Source: Paracoccaceae bacterium
GTDB lineage: Bacteria > Pseudomonadota > Alphaproteobacteria > Rhodobacterales > Rhodobacteraceae
Length of the DNA stretch: 64,000 nt
Direction: 5' to 3'
Assembly (NCBI GenBank): GCA_030758115.1
Contig: JANREX010000049.1
Location: 31,866 to 95,865 of the forward strand
Shown: in pieces, positions 19,101-27,815 of the stretch
Position numbering within the stretch: position 1 is the first letter of the stretch
How the letters are laid out: each line of letters begins with the position of its first letter
Program-made: the position numbers and the translations under genes
Notes under the pieces: model-generated
Database searches by the model: none
What the model was told of the DNA's origin: nothing
What the model saw: the letters and a program-made list of their open reading frames with translations, nothing else

Positions 19101-20272
19101 TGAAAGGTCTTTCTGGGGTCGAACGCGTCACGCACGCCTTCAAAGATGAAGACCAGCAGCGACAACATGATGGCAAAGACGAAAAACGCGGTGAAGCCCA
19201 GCCAGGGCGCCTGAAGGTTCTGCTTGGCCTGAAGCGTCAGTTCGCCCAGCGACGGGGCCGAGGACGGCAGACCGAAGCCCAGGAAATCCAGACCCGCCAG
19301 CGTGGCGATCGTGCCCGTCACGATGAAGGGCAGCATCGTCACGGTCGCCACCATCGCGTTGGGCAACATGTGGCGGAACATGATCGTGGTATTGCTGACG
19401 CCCAGCGCCTTGGCCGCGCGCACGTATTCCAGGTTCCGCGCGCGCAGGAATTCCGCGCGCACCACACCCACCAGCGCGGTCCAGCCGAACAGGACCGTGA
19501 TGAAGACCAGCAACCAGAAACTTCGCCCCAATATCGCGAACAGGATGATGATCACGTAAAGCGCGGGCGTCGCCCCCCAGATCTCGATGATGCGCTGAAA
19601 GATCAGGTCGACCCAGCCGCCGAAATAGCCCTGGATCGCGCCGGCCATGATCCCCACCAGGGAGGCCAGCGTCGTCACGATCAATGTGAACAGGATCGAC
19701 AGGCGGAAGCCATAGATCACCCGCGCCATCACATCGCGCTTGGTGTCATCGGTGCCCAGCCAGTTCTGGCTGTTGGGTGGCAGGGGTGCGGCACCGGGGC
19801 GATCCACCGTCGTGCGGTAGCTATAGGGGATCAGCGGCCAGAGCGCCCAGCCCTGCTCGATCGCCTGCCCGTTCACCATGCCGGTTTCGGCCTGCTCCAT
19901 GATCCCTTCGGGATCGTCGAAACAATCCTCAAGCCCGCCGGATGCGATCAGGCATTGCACCTCGATATCGCGATAAGGCGCTTCGGTCTGGAAATCGCCG
20001 CCAAAGGTGGTCTCGGGGTAGAAGCGGAAGATCGGCGCATAGAATTCGCCCTGGTATTTCACCAGGATCGGCTTGTCATTGGCGATGAACTCGGCGCAGA
20101 GCGACAGGCCGAACAGCACCGAGAAGATGATCAGCGACCAGAAGGCGCGCCGGTTACGCTTGAAATTGTTCCAGCGGCGCTGGTTCAGCGGCGACAGGAA
20201 CGCCTTTTTCGGCGCGGCGATCTCGGCGGGCATGGGTGCGGGTGTCACGGTGGGATCGGGCAGGGTCGCCAT
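19097..20272 (-). CDS. yejE: Peptide ABC transporter permease (YejE type)
   Basis: 391 aa. A long N-terminal region with one helix (about 42-65) and a periplasmic segment precedes the standard five-helix DppC-like permease core, the feature that marks YejE. The EAA-type loop that docks to the ATPase is near EYVRAAKALGVSNTTIMFRH. It forms the membrane channel with YejB. Confidence 0.92.
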   Translation of the reverse strand: MATLPDPTVTPAPMPAEIAAPKKAFLSPLNQRRWNNFKRNRRAFWSLIIFSVLFGLSLCAEFIANDKPILVKYQGEFYAPIFRFYPETTFGGDFQTEAPYRDIEVQCLIASGGLEDCFDDPEGIMEQAETGMVNGQAIEQGWALWPLIPYSYRTTVDRPGAAPLPPNSQNWLGTDDTKRDVMARVIYGFRLSILFTLIVTTLASLVGIMAGAIQGYFGGWVDLIFQRIIEIWGATPALYVIIILFAILGRSFWLLVFITVLFGWTALVGVVRAEFLRARNLEYVRAAKALGVSNTTIMFRHMLPNAMVATVTMLPFIVTGTIATLAGLDFLGFGLPSSAPSLGELTLQAKQNLQAPWLGFTAFFVFAIMLSLLVFIFEGVRDAFDPRKTFQ

Positions 20273-20275
20273 CGC

Positions 20276-21367
20276 TTATCCCTCCCTCTTTTCGAAATCG
20301 ATGCGTGGATCGACCAGCACATACATCAGGTCCGACAGGATGCCCACCACCAGCCCGATCAGGCCAAAGATGAACAGCGTGCCGAAGATCACCGGATAGT
20401 CACGCGCCACCGCCGCCTCGAACCCAAGGCGGCCAAGGCCGTCCAGCGAAAAGATCGTCTCGATGATCAAGGAACCGCCGAAGAACACGCCGATGAACAC
20501 CGCCGGGAAACCCGCGATCACGATCAGCATCGCGTTGCGGAAGACATGGCCGTAAAGCACCTTCTTCTCTGACAGGCCCTTGGCGCGGGCGGTCATGACA
20601 TAGTGCTTCTTGATCTCGTCCAGAAAGCTGTTCTTGGTCAGCAGCGTAAGTGTGGCAAAGGCCGAGATGGTCGAGGCCGTCACCGGCAGCGCGATATGCC
20701 AGAAATAGTCGGCAACCTTGCCCAGCAGGGACAGCTCATCGAAATTGTCCGAGGTCAGCCCCCGCAGCGGGAATATCTGCCAGTAGGACCCGCCCGCGAA
20801 AAGCACCAGCAGCAGGATCGCGAACAGGAAACCGGGGATCGCATAGGCCACGATGATCATGCCCGACGTCCAGGTATCAAAAGGCGAGCCATCCTTGACC
20901 GCCTTGCGGATCCCCAGCGGGATCGACACCGCATAGGCAATCAGGGTGGACCACAGGCCAAGGGTGATCGACACGGGCATCTTTTCCAGCACAAGGTCGA
21001 TCACGCTGATCGAACGGAAGTAGCTTTCGCCGAAATCCAGCCGCATGTAGTTCCACAGCATGTTCAGGAACCGCTCCAGCGGCGGTTTGTCGAACCCGAA
21101 TTCCTTCTCCAGCTGGGCGATGAACTCGGGCGGCAGGCCCCGCGCACCGGCATATTCGCTGTCAGCCCCCGATCCCGCGCCCGCGCTGGCCCCGGCATCG
21201 CCGCCACCGGCGAACCCTTCGAACACGTCGCCCTGCCCTTGCACCTGGGCGATGATCTGCTCGATCGGTCCGCCCGGCACGAATTGCACCAGGGCAAAGT
21301 TGATCACCATGATCCCCAGCAGCGTCGGGATCACCAGCGCCAGACGGCGAAGGATATAGGCGCCCAT
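20276..21367 (-). CDS. yejB: Peptide ABC transporter permease (YejB type)
   Basis: 363 aa. It starts [18 protein letters not shown], the typical first helix of DppB-like permeases, and has five more helices. A Gly/Ala-rich insertion at about residues 55-70 in the first periplasmic loop looks like low-complexity expansion in an otherwise conserved protein. The coupling loop contains [21 protein letters not shown]. It starts 12 bases after yejA and ends 3 bases before yejE. Confidence 0.92.
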   Translation of the reverse strand: MGAYILRRLALVIPTLLGIMVINFALVQFVPGGPIEQIIAQVQGQGDVFEGFAGGGDAGASAGAGSGADSEYAGARGLPPEFIAQLEKEFGFDKPPLERFLNMLWNYMRLDFGESYFRSISVIDLVLEKMPVSITLGLWSTLIAYAVSIPLGIRKAVKDGSPFDTWTSGMIIVAYAIPGFLFAILLLVLFAGGSYWQIFPLRGLTSDNFDELSLLGKVADYFWHIALPVTASTISAFATLTLLTKNSFLDEIKKHYVMTARAKGLSEKKVLYGHVFRNAMLIVIAGFPAVFIGVFFGGSLIIETIFSLDGLGRLGFEAAVARDYPVIFGTLFIFGLIGLVVGILSDLMYVLVDPRIDFEKREG

Positions 21368-21379
21368 GCCCCGCGCCCC

Positions 21380-23293
21380 TTAACGGATCGCGCCAGAGGC
21401 GCGCAGCGCCTGCGCCTTGTCCGCGTTGAACCACCAGATCGACAGCTCGCCCATGCCGTTGGGCGGCGGGTTGTCGGTATAGGGACGCTCGTACATGTCG
21501 AAATAGGCGATGTTATGCTCGCCCTTGTACCACTGGGGCACCCAGATGTGCATGGCGCGCAAGACGCGATCCAGCGCCGACACGGCGGTTTCCAGGTCTT
21601 CACGGGTGGTCGCGTTCTCGATCGTCTTGATCAGCGCGTCCACCGCGACATTGTTCACGCCGGCGATGTTGTTCGACCCTTCCACATCGGCCGCCTCGCC
21701 ACCGAAGATGCCGCGCAATTCGATGCCCGGTGTCTGCGACATGGAATAACGGCGCGTCACGATGTCGAAATCGAACTTCTTCTCCCGCTCCTGGGACTGG
21801 GCGCTGTCGACACGGGTATAGACCGCGTCCACGCCAAGACGGCGCAGGTTCTCGACATAGGGGTTGATGATCCGCTCGAAACTGGCGCTGTCGTTCAACA
21901 CCTCGATCCGCAGCGGCTGACCCGCCGCGTTCACCCGGATGCCGTCGGCGCCCACGGTCCAGCCCGCATCATCCAGCAAACGCCCGGCGGCGCGCAGCAC
22001 CCGGCGGTCGGCCACGTTGTCGGGGCTGGATACAGCCGGTGTGAAGGCGGGTTCGCTGAACACCGTGTCCGGGATATGTTCGCGCAGGGGTTCCAGCAGG
22101 GCCAGTTCCGCATCCGAGGGCAGCCCCTCGGCCTGCATGGTGGAGTTCTCCCAGAAACTGTCGGTCCGCGCATAGATTCCGTAGAACAGGCTTTCATTGG
22201 CCCATTCGAAGTTGAAGGCCATGCCGATGGCCTGACGCACGCGCGGATCCTCGAACACGGGACGGCGCAGGTTGAACCAGAAGCCCTGCGTGCCGGCGGG
22301 GCGGCCATCTGGCAGGGTTTCCACCTTGACCGCGCCGCTTTGCACGGCCGGGAATTCATATCCCGTGGCCCAGAGCAGCGACATGAATTCCTCGCGATAC
22401 ATGTAGGCGCCCGCCTTGAAGGCTTCGAAGGCGGTGGTGTAATCGGCGAAATATTCGATCTGCAGGATATCGAAATTGCTCTGACCCAGGTTCACGTTCA
22501 GATCGCGCGCCCAGTAGTCATCGCGCCGCTTGTAGCTGACTGACCGGCCCGGATCGACCCGGTCCAGCATATAGGGACCCGAGCCAAGCGGCGGCTCCAG
22601 CGTGGATTCCGCGAAATCGCGGGTCTCGTAATAGGCGCGCGAAAAGATCGGCAGTCCGGCCGCGCTCATGGCCAGTTCGCGCAGGGCACCATCAGGGTTG
22701 AAGGTGAACTTGACCGTCAGATCGTCGATCGCCTCGACCGATTTGAAATCCTTGAACAGCACCCGATAGGATGGCTGGCCCTTGTCGCGCAGCACCTCGT
22801 AGCTGAAGACCACATCATGGGCGGTGACAGGTGTTCCGTCGGAAAACCGCGCCTCGGGCCGCATGTGAAAGATCGCCCATTCACGGCTTTCGGGATATTC
22901 GATCGTATGGGCGACCAGACCATACATCGCGTCAGGCTCGTCCAGCGATCCGGTCATCAGCGTGTCGAAAAACACGGTCGACAGGGCAGCGGCGTTGCCC
23001 TTCAGGATATAGGGCGTGAGGCTGTCGAAAGTGCCGAACCCCCAGGTCGAGAAGGTCCCGCCTTTCGGCGCCTCCGGGTTCACATAGTCGAAATGGGCAA
23101 AGCCTTCGGGATATTTCAGATCCCCGAAGGTCGAGATGCCATGGGCGCGGATGATGCGCTCCTCGGCTCTGACGGGCGCAAATGACGCCAAAAGAAGCAG
23201 GCAGGCCATCCCCAGCGCCAACAACATGGCGACATGGCGGGGCGGCGTGGATTGGGCGGTGCGCGCGGCGGCGCTGCTGCGGGGCCGGTTCAA
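21380..23293 (-). CDS. yejA: Periplasmic peptide-binding protein (YejA type)
   Basis: About 637 aa, an SBP_bac_5 (cluster C) binding protein. A signal peptide core MLLALGMACLLLLASFAPV ends at VRAEE, after which the family sequence RIIRAHGISTFGDLKYPEG begins. I prefer a TTG start at 23293 because GGAGGA lies 7 bases upstream; an ATG further out (23338) and one inside the signal peptide are alternatives. First gene of the operon, delivering peptides to YejB/YejE. Confidence 0.9.
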   Translation of the reverse strand: MNRPRSSAAARTAQSTPPRHVAMLLALGMACLLLLASFAPVRAEERIIRAHGISTFGDLKYPEGFAHFDYVNPEAPKGGTFSTWGFGTFDSLTPYILKGNAAALSTVFFDTLMTGSLDEPDAMYGLVAHTIEYPESREWAIFHMRPEARFSDGTPVTAHDVVFSYEVLRDKGQPSYRVLFKDFKSVEAIDDLTVKFTFNPDGALRELAMSAAGLPIFSRAYYETRDFAESTLEPPLGSGPYMLDRVDPGRSVSYKRRDDYWARDLNVNLGQSNFDILQIEYFADYTTAFEAFKAGAYMYREEFMSLLWATGYEFPAVQSGAVKVETLPDGRPAGTQGFWFNLRRPVFEDPRVRQAIGMAFNFEWANESLFYGIYARTDSFWENSTMQAEGLPSDAELALLEPLREHIPDTVFSEPAFTPAVSSPDNVADRRVLRAAGRLLDDAGWTVGADGIRVNAAGQPLRIEVLNDSASFERIINPYVENLRRLGVDAVYTRVDSAQSQEREKKFDFDIVTRRYSMSQTPGIELRGIFGGEAADVEGSNNIAGVNNVAVDALIKTIENATTREDLETAVSALDRVLRAMHIWVPQWYKGEHNIAYFDMYERPYTDNPPPNGMGELSIWWFNADKAQALRASGAIR

Positions 23294-23433
23294 GTGCTCA
23301 TCCTCCTGCTGGCAAGACCGGTACGATCCGGTCCTCATTGATCAAACTAAGCTAAAGGGCGGCAAGGGCCATATTCAAGTTGAGATTGGGTGATCTTTCC
23401 GTGATCGACGGCAAAGTGACCGGCGCGGAAAGA

Positions 23434-23467
23434 AAAAGACCGCCGATGCAAGGCACGGCGGTCTTTT
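23434..23467 (-). terminator. Terminator downstream of the cytochrome c gene
   Basis: AAGACCGCC and GGCGGTCTT arms flank an 11-base loop. On the minus strand the stem is followed by a TTTTTCTTT tract. A shorter TTTT lies on the other side, so it may work in both directions. Confidence 0.75.
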
Positions 23468-23490
23468 CGGGTCGTGGCATGACGACTGGA

Positions 23491-24000
23491 TCAGTCGCCG
23501 ATGGTGTCCAGGTAGGCGATCAGGTCGGCGCGATCCTCGGGGGATTTCAGGCCTGCGAAGGCCATCGAGGTGCCGGGCGCGTAGCCGCGCGGATTTTCCA
23601 GGAACGCCGACAGGTTTTCGGGGGACCAGACGTCGTCAGTGGCAATGGCACCGGAATAGCCAAAGCCTTCGGCCGCGCCCTTCTGACGGCCGACAATACC
23701 GTAGAGGTAGGGGCCGGTTCCGTTCGCGCCGGCTTCCAGCTTGTGGCAGGCAGCGCATTTGTTGAACTGGCGCGCACCACGGCCGATGTCCGCCGCAGCC
23801 AGCAGTTCCTCGAAATTGACCTCTTCGGCCACTTCGACGACTTCTTCGGCGCCAGTGTCGATCACATAGGCCTGCTGGGTTTCGCCGTGACCACCGCCCG
23901 TATGATAAAGTTCCTCTGCGCCCCACTTGGCGAGAAGGAAAATCAGAAGAGCGCCGCAGAAGGCACCCAGGGTCTTGGTGAAGGTCATCGTATCAAGCAT
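23491..24000 (-). CDS. Membrane-anchored class I cytochrome c (CycM/c552 type)
   Basis: 169 aa. One uncleaved N-terminal helix (about 10-24) anchors an acidic linker (Glu-rich, 50-67) and a cytochrome c domain with haem site CAACH (82-86) and a likely Met ligand in GTSMAFAGL. Proteins of this layout shuttle electrons from the bc1 complex to terminal oxidases in Paracoccus and Rhodobacter, where they are called CycM, c552 or cy. Start ATG 24000 is chosen over ATG 23988. It is divergent from pheA. Confidence 0.9.
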   Translation of the reverse strand: MLDTMTFTKTLGAFCGALLIFLLAKWGAEELYHTGGGHGETQQAYVIDTGAEEVVEVAEEVNFEELLAAADIGRGARQFNKCAACHKLEAGANGTGPYLYGIVGRQKGAAEGFGYSGAIATDDVWSPENLSAFLENPRGYAPGTSMAFAGLKSPEDRADLIAYLDTIGD

Positions 24001-24147
24001 GTCTCGCCCGTCCGTTGAATCGGTTTGCAATTTGGTCGCTATCCGCCGGGTATCTATTGCTTCCCCTTCTGCGTGGCAAGGTATAGTTACCGCGACCAAA
24101 CGCCCACCGGGGCGAAAAGTGATCCGAATTCGACAGGAATTGACCGT

Positions 24148-24978
24148 ATGACCAATCGCATTGCCTTCCAGGGGGACCTTGGCGCCTATTCGCACGAGGC
24201 CTGCGTGGCCGCACGACCGGACCTTGAGGCGCTGCCCTGCCGCACCTTCGAAGACGTCATCGAGGCGGTGAATTCGGGTCGTGCCGCCATGGCGATGTTG
24301 CCGGTGGAAAACTCGACCTACGGAAGGGTGGCCGACATTCACAGGCTGTTGCCCGAATCCGGCCTGCACATCGTGGGCGAGGTTTTCGTGCGGGTGCGAA
24401 TCTGCCTGATGGCGCAACCGGGCACCCGGCTTGAGGATATCCGCAAGGTGCGTGCCCATCTGGTGCTGATCCCGCAGGCGCGTGCCTTCCTGGAAACGCA
24501 TGGCATTGCCGCCGAAGCCGCCGCAGACAGTGCGGGTGCCGCGGCAGAACTGGCGCGCGGGGGCGCCGCGGACCAGGGCGTTCTGGCCAGCGAACTGGCC
24601 GCGCAGATCCACGGGCTCGAGGTTCTGGCCCCGGACATCGAAGATCACGGCCACAACACCACGCGTTTCCTGCTGATGGCCCCCAAGGCTGACCTGACAC
24701 GCCGGTCCGATCACATGATGACGACATTCATCTTCCAGGTCCGCAACATCCCCGCCGCGCTTTACAAGGCAATGGGCGGTTTTGCGACGAATGGCGTGAA
24801 CATGACCAAGCTGGAAAGCTACATGGTCGGTGGTTCCTTCACGGCGACGCAGTTCTATGCCGATATCGAGGGGCACCCGGATGATGAGAATGTGCAGCGC
24901 GCTCTCGAGGAATTGCGCTATTTCACCAACGAGTTGACGATCCTGGGTGTCTATCCGGCCGACCCCAAGCGTTACTGA
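24148..24978 (+). CDS. pheA: Prephenate dehydratase
   Basis: 276 aa. Converts prephenate to phenylpyruvate in phenylalanine synthesis. The N-terminal catalytic domain has FQGDLGAYSHEA at the start, PVENSTYGRV, and the substrate-binding NTTRF motif near residue 170. A C-terminal ACT domain (about 190-275, with ESYMVGG) binds phenylalanine for feedback inhibition. There is no chorismate mutase part, as is usual in alphaproteobacteria. ATG 24148 follows CAGGAAT; an upstream in-frame ATG at 24025 lacks a ribosome binding site. Confidence 0.95.
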   Translation: MTNRIAFQGDLGAYSHEACVAARPDLEALPCRTFEDVIEAVNSGRAAMAMLPVENSTYGRVADIHRLLPESGLHIVGEVFVRVRICLMAQPGTRLEDIRKVRAHLVLIPQARAFLETHGIAAEAAADSAGAAAELARGGAADQGVLASELAAQIHGLEVLAPDIEDHGHNTTRFLLMAPKADLTRRSDHMMTTFIFQVRNIPAALYKAMGGFATNGVNMTKLESYMVGGSFTATQFYADIEGHPDDENVQRALEELRYFTNELTILGVYPADPKRY

Positions 24979-25016
24979 GCCAGCCTGCGCTCCGCGTCAG
25001 GACAAAAGGAAACCGC

Positions 25017-25994
25017 ATGAAAGTCCATATTCTCGACGATTGGTTCGACACGCTGCGCGCCCTGCCCTCTTTCGCCCGGCTCGAAGGGCATGAGGTCACC
25101 GTGTGGACCGATCATGTGGAAGACCTGGACATCCTTGCCGACAGGCTGGCCGAGGCCGAGGTGCTGGTGCTGTTCCGCGAGCGTACGCCCGTGACGGCGG
25201 CGCTTCTGGACCGGCTGCCGAATCTGCGCCTCATCTCGCAGCGCGGGCCTTTCCCCCATGTGGACCTGCCCGCCTGCACGGCGCGCGGGGTGCTTGTGTC
25301 CTCGAACATGAGCGCGGGGCTGCCATCCTATGCCGCAGCGGAACTGACCTGGGGGTTGATCCTGGCCGCGATGCGCCAGATCCCCCAGCAGATGGCCAGC
25401 CTGCGCGCGGGGCACTGGCAGATGGGCGTGGGGCGCACATTGCGCGGACGACCACTTGGCCTGTTCGGATATGGCCGCATCTCGGGTGTCGTGGCGGGAT
25501 ATGCCCGCGCCTTCGGCATGCCGGTGCATGTCTGGGGATCAGAGGGCGCGCGCGACAGGGCGCGGGCTGACGGGCTGTTCGTTCCCGAAAGCCGCGAGGC
25601 GTTTTTTGCAGGCTGCGACGTCATCAGCCTGCATGTGAAGCTGACGCCCGAGACGCGCGGCATCGTCACATCGGCGGATCTGGGCGCGATGCGCCCCGGA
25701 TCTGTGCTTGTGAACACCTCGCGCTCGGGCCTGATCGCGGCGGGTGCGCTTCTGGACGGGCTGAACGCGGGCCGCCCCGGCATGGCGGCGCTGGATGTTT
25801 TCGACACCGAGCCGCTGACAAATGTCGCCGACCCGCTGATGTCGCATCCCAACGTGATATGCACGCCACATATCGGCTACGTGACCCAGGATGAGCTGGA
25901 TATGCAGTTCGGCGATATCTACGACCAGATCACCGCCTATGCGCAGGGCGCGCCGATCCATCTGGCGAACCCCGAGATTGGCCCGAAGGGCTGA
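25017..25994 (+). CDS. D-2-hydroxyacid dehydrogenase family protein
   Basis: 325 aa. NAD-binding domain with the GYGRISGVVAGYARAFG version of the glycine loop. The catalytic triad is recognisable: Arg in VNTSRSGLI, Glu in DVFDTEPL and His in CTPHIGYV. Members include phosphoglycerate and hydroxypyruvate/glyoxylate reductases; the substrate is not set by the sequence. It follows pheA by 38 bases on the same strand, so cotranscription is possible. Confidence 0.9.
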   Translation: MKVHILDDWFDTLRALPSFARLEGHEVTVWTDHVEDLDILADRLAEAEVLVLFRERTPVTAALLDRLPNLRLISQRGPFPHVDLPACTARGVLVSSNMSAGLPSYAAAELTWGLILAAMRQIPQQMASLRAGHWQMGVGRTLRGRPLGLFGYGRISGVVAGYARAFGMPVHVWGSEGARDRARADGLFVPESREAFFAGCDVISLHVKLTPETRGIVTSADLGAMRPGSVLVNTSRSGLIAAGALLDGLNAGRPGMAALDVFDTEPLTNVADPLMSHPNVICTPHIGYVTQDELDMQFGDIYDQITAYAQGAPIHLANPEIGPKG

Positions 25995-26005
25995 CCCGCA
26001 AGGGT

Positions 26006-26473
26006 TCAGCCCATGCGCTTTGCGCGGTCTTCCAGATCGCGGGCATAATCGGCCATCCTGACGTGGAACTTCTTGTTCAGGTTGGTCCGCGCCAATTTCA
26101 GCGACTGCACCAGCAACCGGGCGGAAATGGACCGTGGCTTGATTTCCAGATCAACGCTCAGCCGTGTGCGACCCCGTGACAGGGCCAGCATTTCCACCTT
26201 CATGTCGGTTTCCAGACCCTGTGCCACCGAATGAAACCGCATGTTGTTCGGGGGATCATACTCGGTCATCCGTATCTCGAGATGACGCTGGCGGCCACGG
26301 GCCATGAAACTGGCGGACCAGCTCATGCCGATACCGGGTTTGCGCATGTTGTCGGTGCGCTGCACCTCGGCCCCGCGCCGCAGAGCGGCCCTCTCGATCG
26401 TCTCGAAATCGCTGACCAGCGCAAAGACCTGCTCGATCGGCGCTTCGATGTCTTCCTTGGAAGAGAATTTCAT
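26006..26473 (-). CDS. SRPBCC (START-like) family protein
   Basis: 155 aa. The opening MKFSSKEDIEAPIEQVFALVSDF is the standard first strand of polyketide-cyclase/START-like folds, which bind hydrophobic ligands. No catalytic residues can be assigned. It is convergent with the dehydrogenase gene and followed only by a short gap, and the next gene upstream (nudC) is on the same strand. Confidence 0.85.
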   Translation of the reverse strand: MKFSSKEDIEAPIEQVFALVSDFETIERAALRRGAEVQRTDNMRKPGIGMSWSASFMARGRQRHLEIRMTEYDPPNNMRFHSVAQGLETDMKVEMLALSRGRTRLSVDLEIKPRSISARLLVQSLKLARTNLNKKFHVRMADYARDLEDRAKRMG

Positions 26474-26608
26474 AACCGTTCACTCGTACATTTGGCGCGC
26501 CGATACAGGCACATCCAACGACCGTTCCGCGCATGGTCTGCCTTGTCAGCCGACCAGGGACACAGCGCATTTCGGACCAGATGCGTCATATAGAGGCGCA
26601 GTTTCATG

Positions 26609-27580
26609 TCAATCAAGCCGGTCCGCAAGCCAATTGCTGAGGATGAAGTGGGCAATCGCACCCTTGCGCGCCGGCAGCAGCTTTGGATGCCGTCCCGCGA
26701 AGGCTTCGAGCATCTCGTCGCGACTTACCCACATTGCATCCTCTATCTCGACCGGGTCGATCGTGATGTCGCGGCTGGTGGCCTCTCCGCGGCAGCCCAG
26801 CATCAGCGACGACGGAAACGGCCATGGCTGGCTGGCCAGATAGTCCACCTGCCCGACGCGCACGCCCGCCTCTTCCCAGACTTCCCGGCGCACTGCCGCC
26901 TCGATCGTCTCACCGGGTTCGATGAAACCGGCAAGCAGCGAATACATCCCCTCGGGCCAGCCGTGCGAGCGCCCCATCAGGACAGAATTCCCGTGCGTGA
27001 TCAGCATGATGACCACAGGATCGGTACGCGGAAAATGATGTGCGCCGCAGGCTGCGCAATCGCGCTGCCACCCTGCCTTGGCCACTTGGCTGGGCGCGCC
27101 ACATACGGCGCAGAACCCATGCGTGGCATGCCAGTTCAGTAGCGCGCGGCCACTTGCGGCCAGTTCCGCGTCACGCGGGCTGATCCGCGTCATCACGGCG
27201 CGCAATTCCGCAAAACGGTGCGTTTGCGGCAAATCGGGATGCACCTGTTCGCTGCGATCGACAAAGCTGTTCACCGATGACAGGTCCTGGTCGTCAGGCG
27301 TCCAGCCCGCCAGGTCATGCGCAAAAACCGCGGCCCCGTCCTCGCGCCCCAGAAAGAAGGGATCGGATGCCGCAGCCGCCAGCACCGGATGATCAAGAGG
27401 CAGGCGTGCCAGCCCGCGCCCTTCGGCGCCATCCGCAAGCAAAGGCTTGCCGCGCCAGAAAAGGATGGTCCGGCTGGCAGGATCCGCCATCGCCCGGTCA
27501 AGCGCCGGCGCGTCGCCCCGCAGTTCGGCTGCCCGATCCAGACCCGATCCGCCGAATGTCACTGTTTCCGCGATTTTCAT
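26609..27580 (-). CDS. nudC: NADH pyrophosphatase / NAD-RNA decapping hydrolase NudC
   Basis: 323 aa. NudC splits NAD(H) and removes NAD caps from RNA. The zinc ribbon has CAVC and CAAC pairs, and the Nudix box runs from GFIEPGET to EEAGV, followed by the NudC SQPWPFPSSLM signature. ATG 27580 (MKIAET) is preferred over more distant starts because it begins family-like sequence and follows a purine-rich stretch. Confidence 0.94.
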   Translation of the reverse strand: MKIAETVTFGGSGLDRAAELRGDAPALDRAMADPASRTILFWRGKPLLADGAEGRGLARLPLDHPVLAAAASDPFFLGREDGAAVFAHDLAGWTPDDQDLSSVNSFVDRSEQVHPDLPQTHRFAELRAVMTRISPRDAELAASGRALLNWHATHGFCAVCGAPSQVAKAGWQRDCAACGAHHFPRTDPVVIMLITHGNSVLMGRSHGWPEGMYSLLAGFIEPGETIEAAVRREVWEEAGVRVGQVDYLASQPWPFPSSLMLGCRGEATSRDITIDPVEIEDAMWVSRDEMLEAFAGRHPKLLPARKGAIAHFILSNWLADRLD

Positions 27581-27815
27581 ACTGCTCTTCGCCTTTTTTT
27601 CTCCGGTCGCTCGCGTCGGCCCGGTATGTTTCCGACGGGAGATTGGCACCGGCACCTACGGAATGCAAAGCATCGCGGTGAAAATTCCACGCTTTCGCTT
27701 TCAGGTAGTTTTTATTTGCGCTATGCTACCCTTGCTGGATACGACCGTGCCCCTCCACAACCGTTCCGCGCCCTTTGCATGTGGTCTGGCCTCGACCGGG
27801 GTCGATTTGGTTTGA

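Noticed and set aside
20603..22543. A 646-residue plus-strand ORF
   Set aside because: It lies antisense to yejB and yejA, which carry diagnostic motifs; the ORF's amino-acid composition is atypical and no domain is visible.
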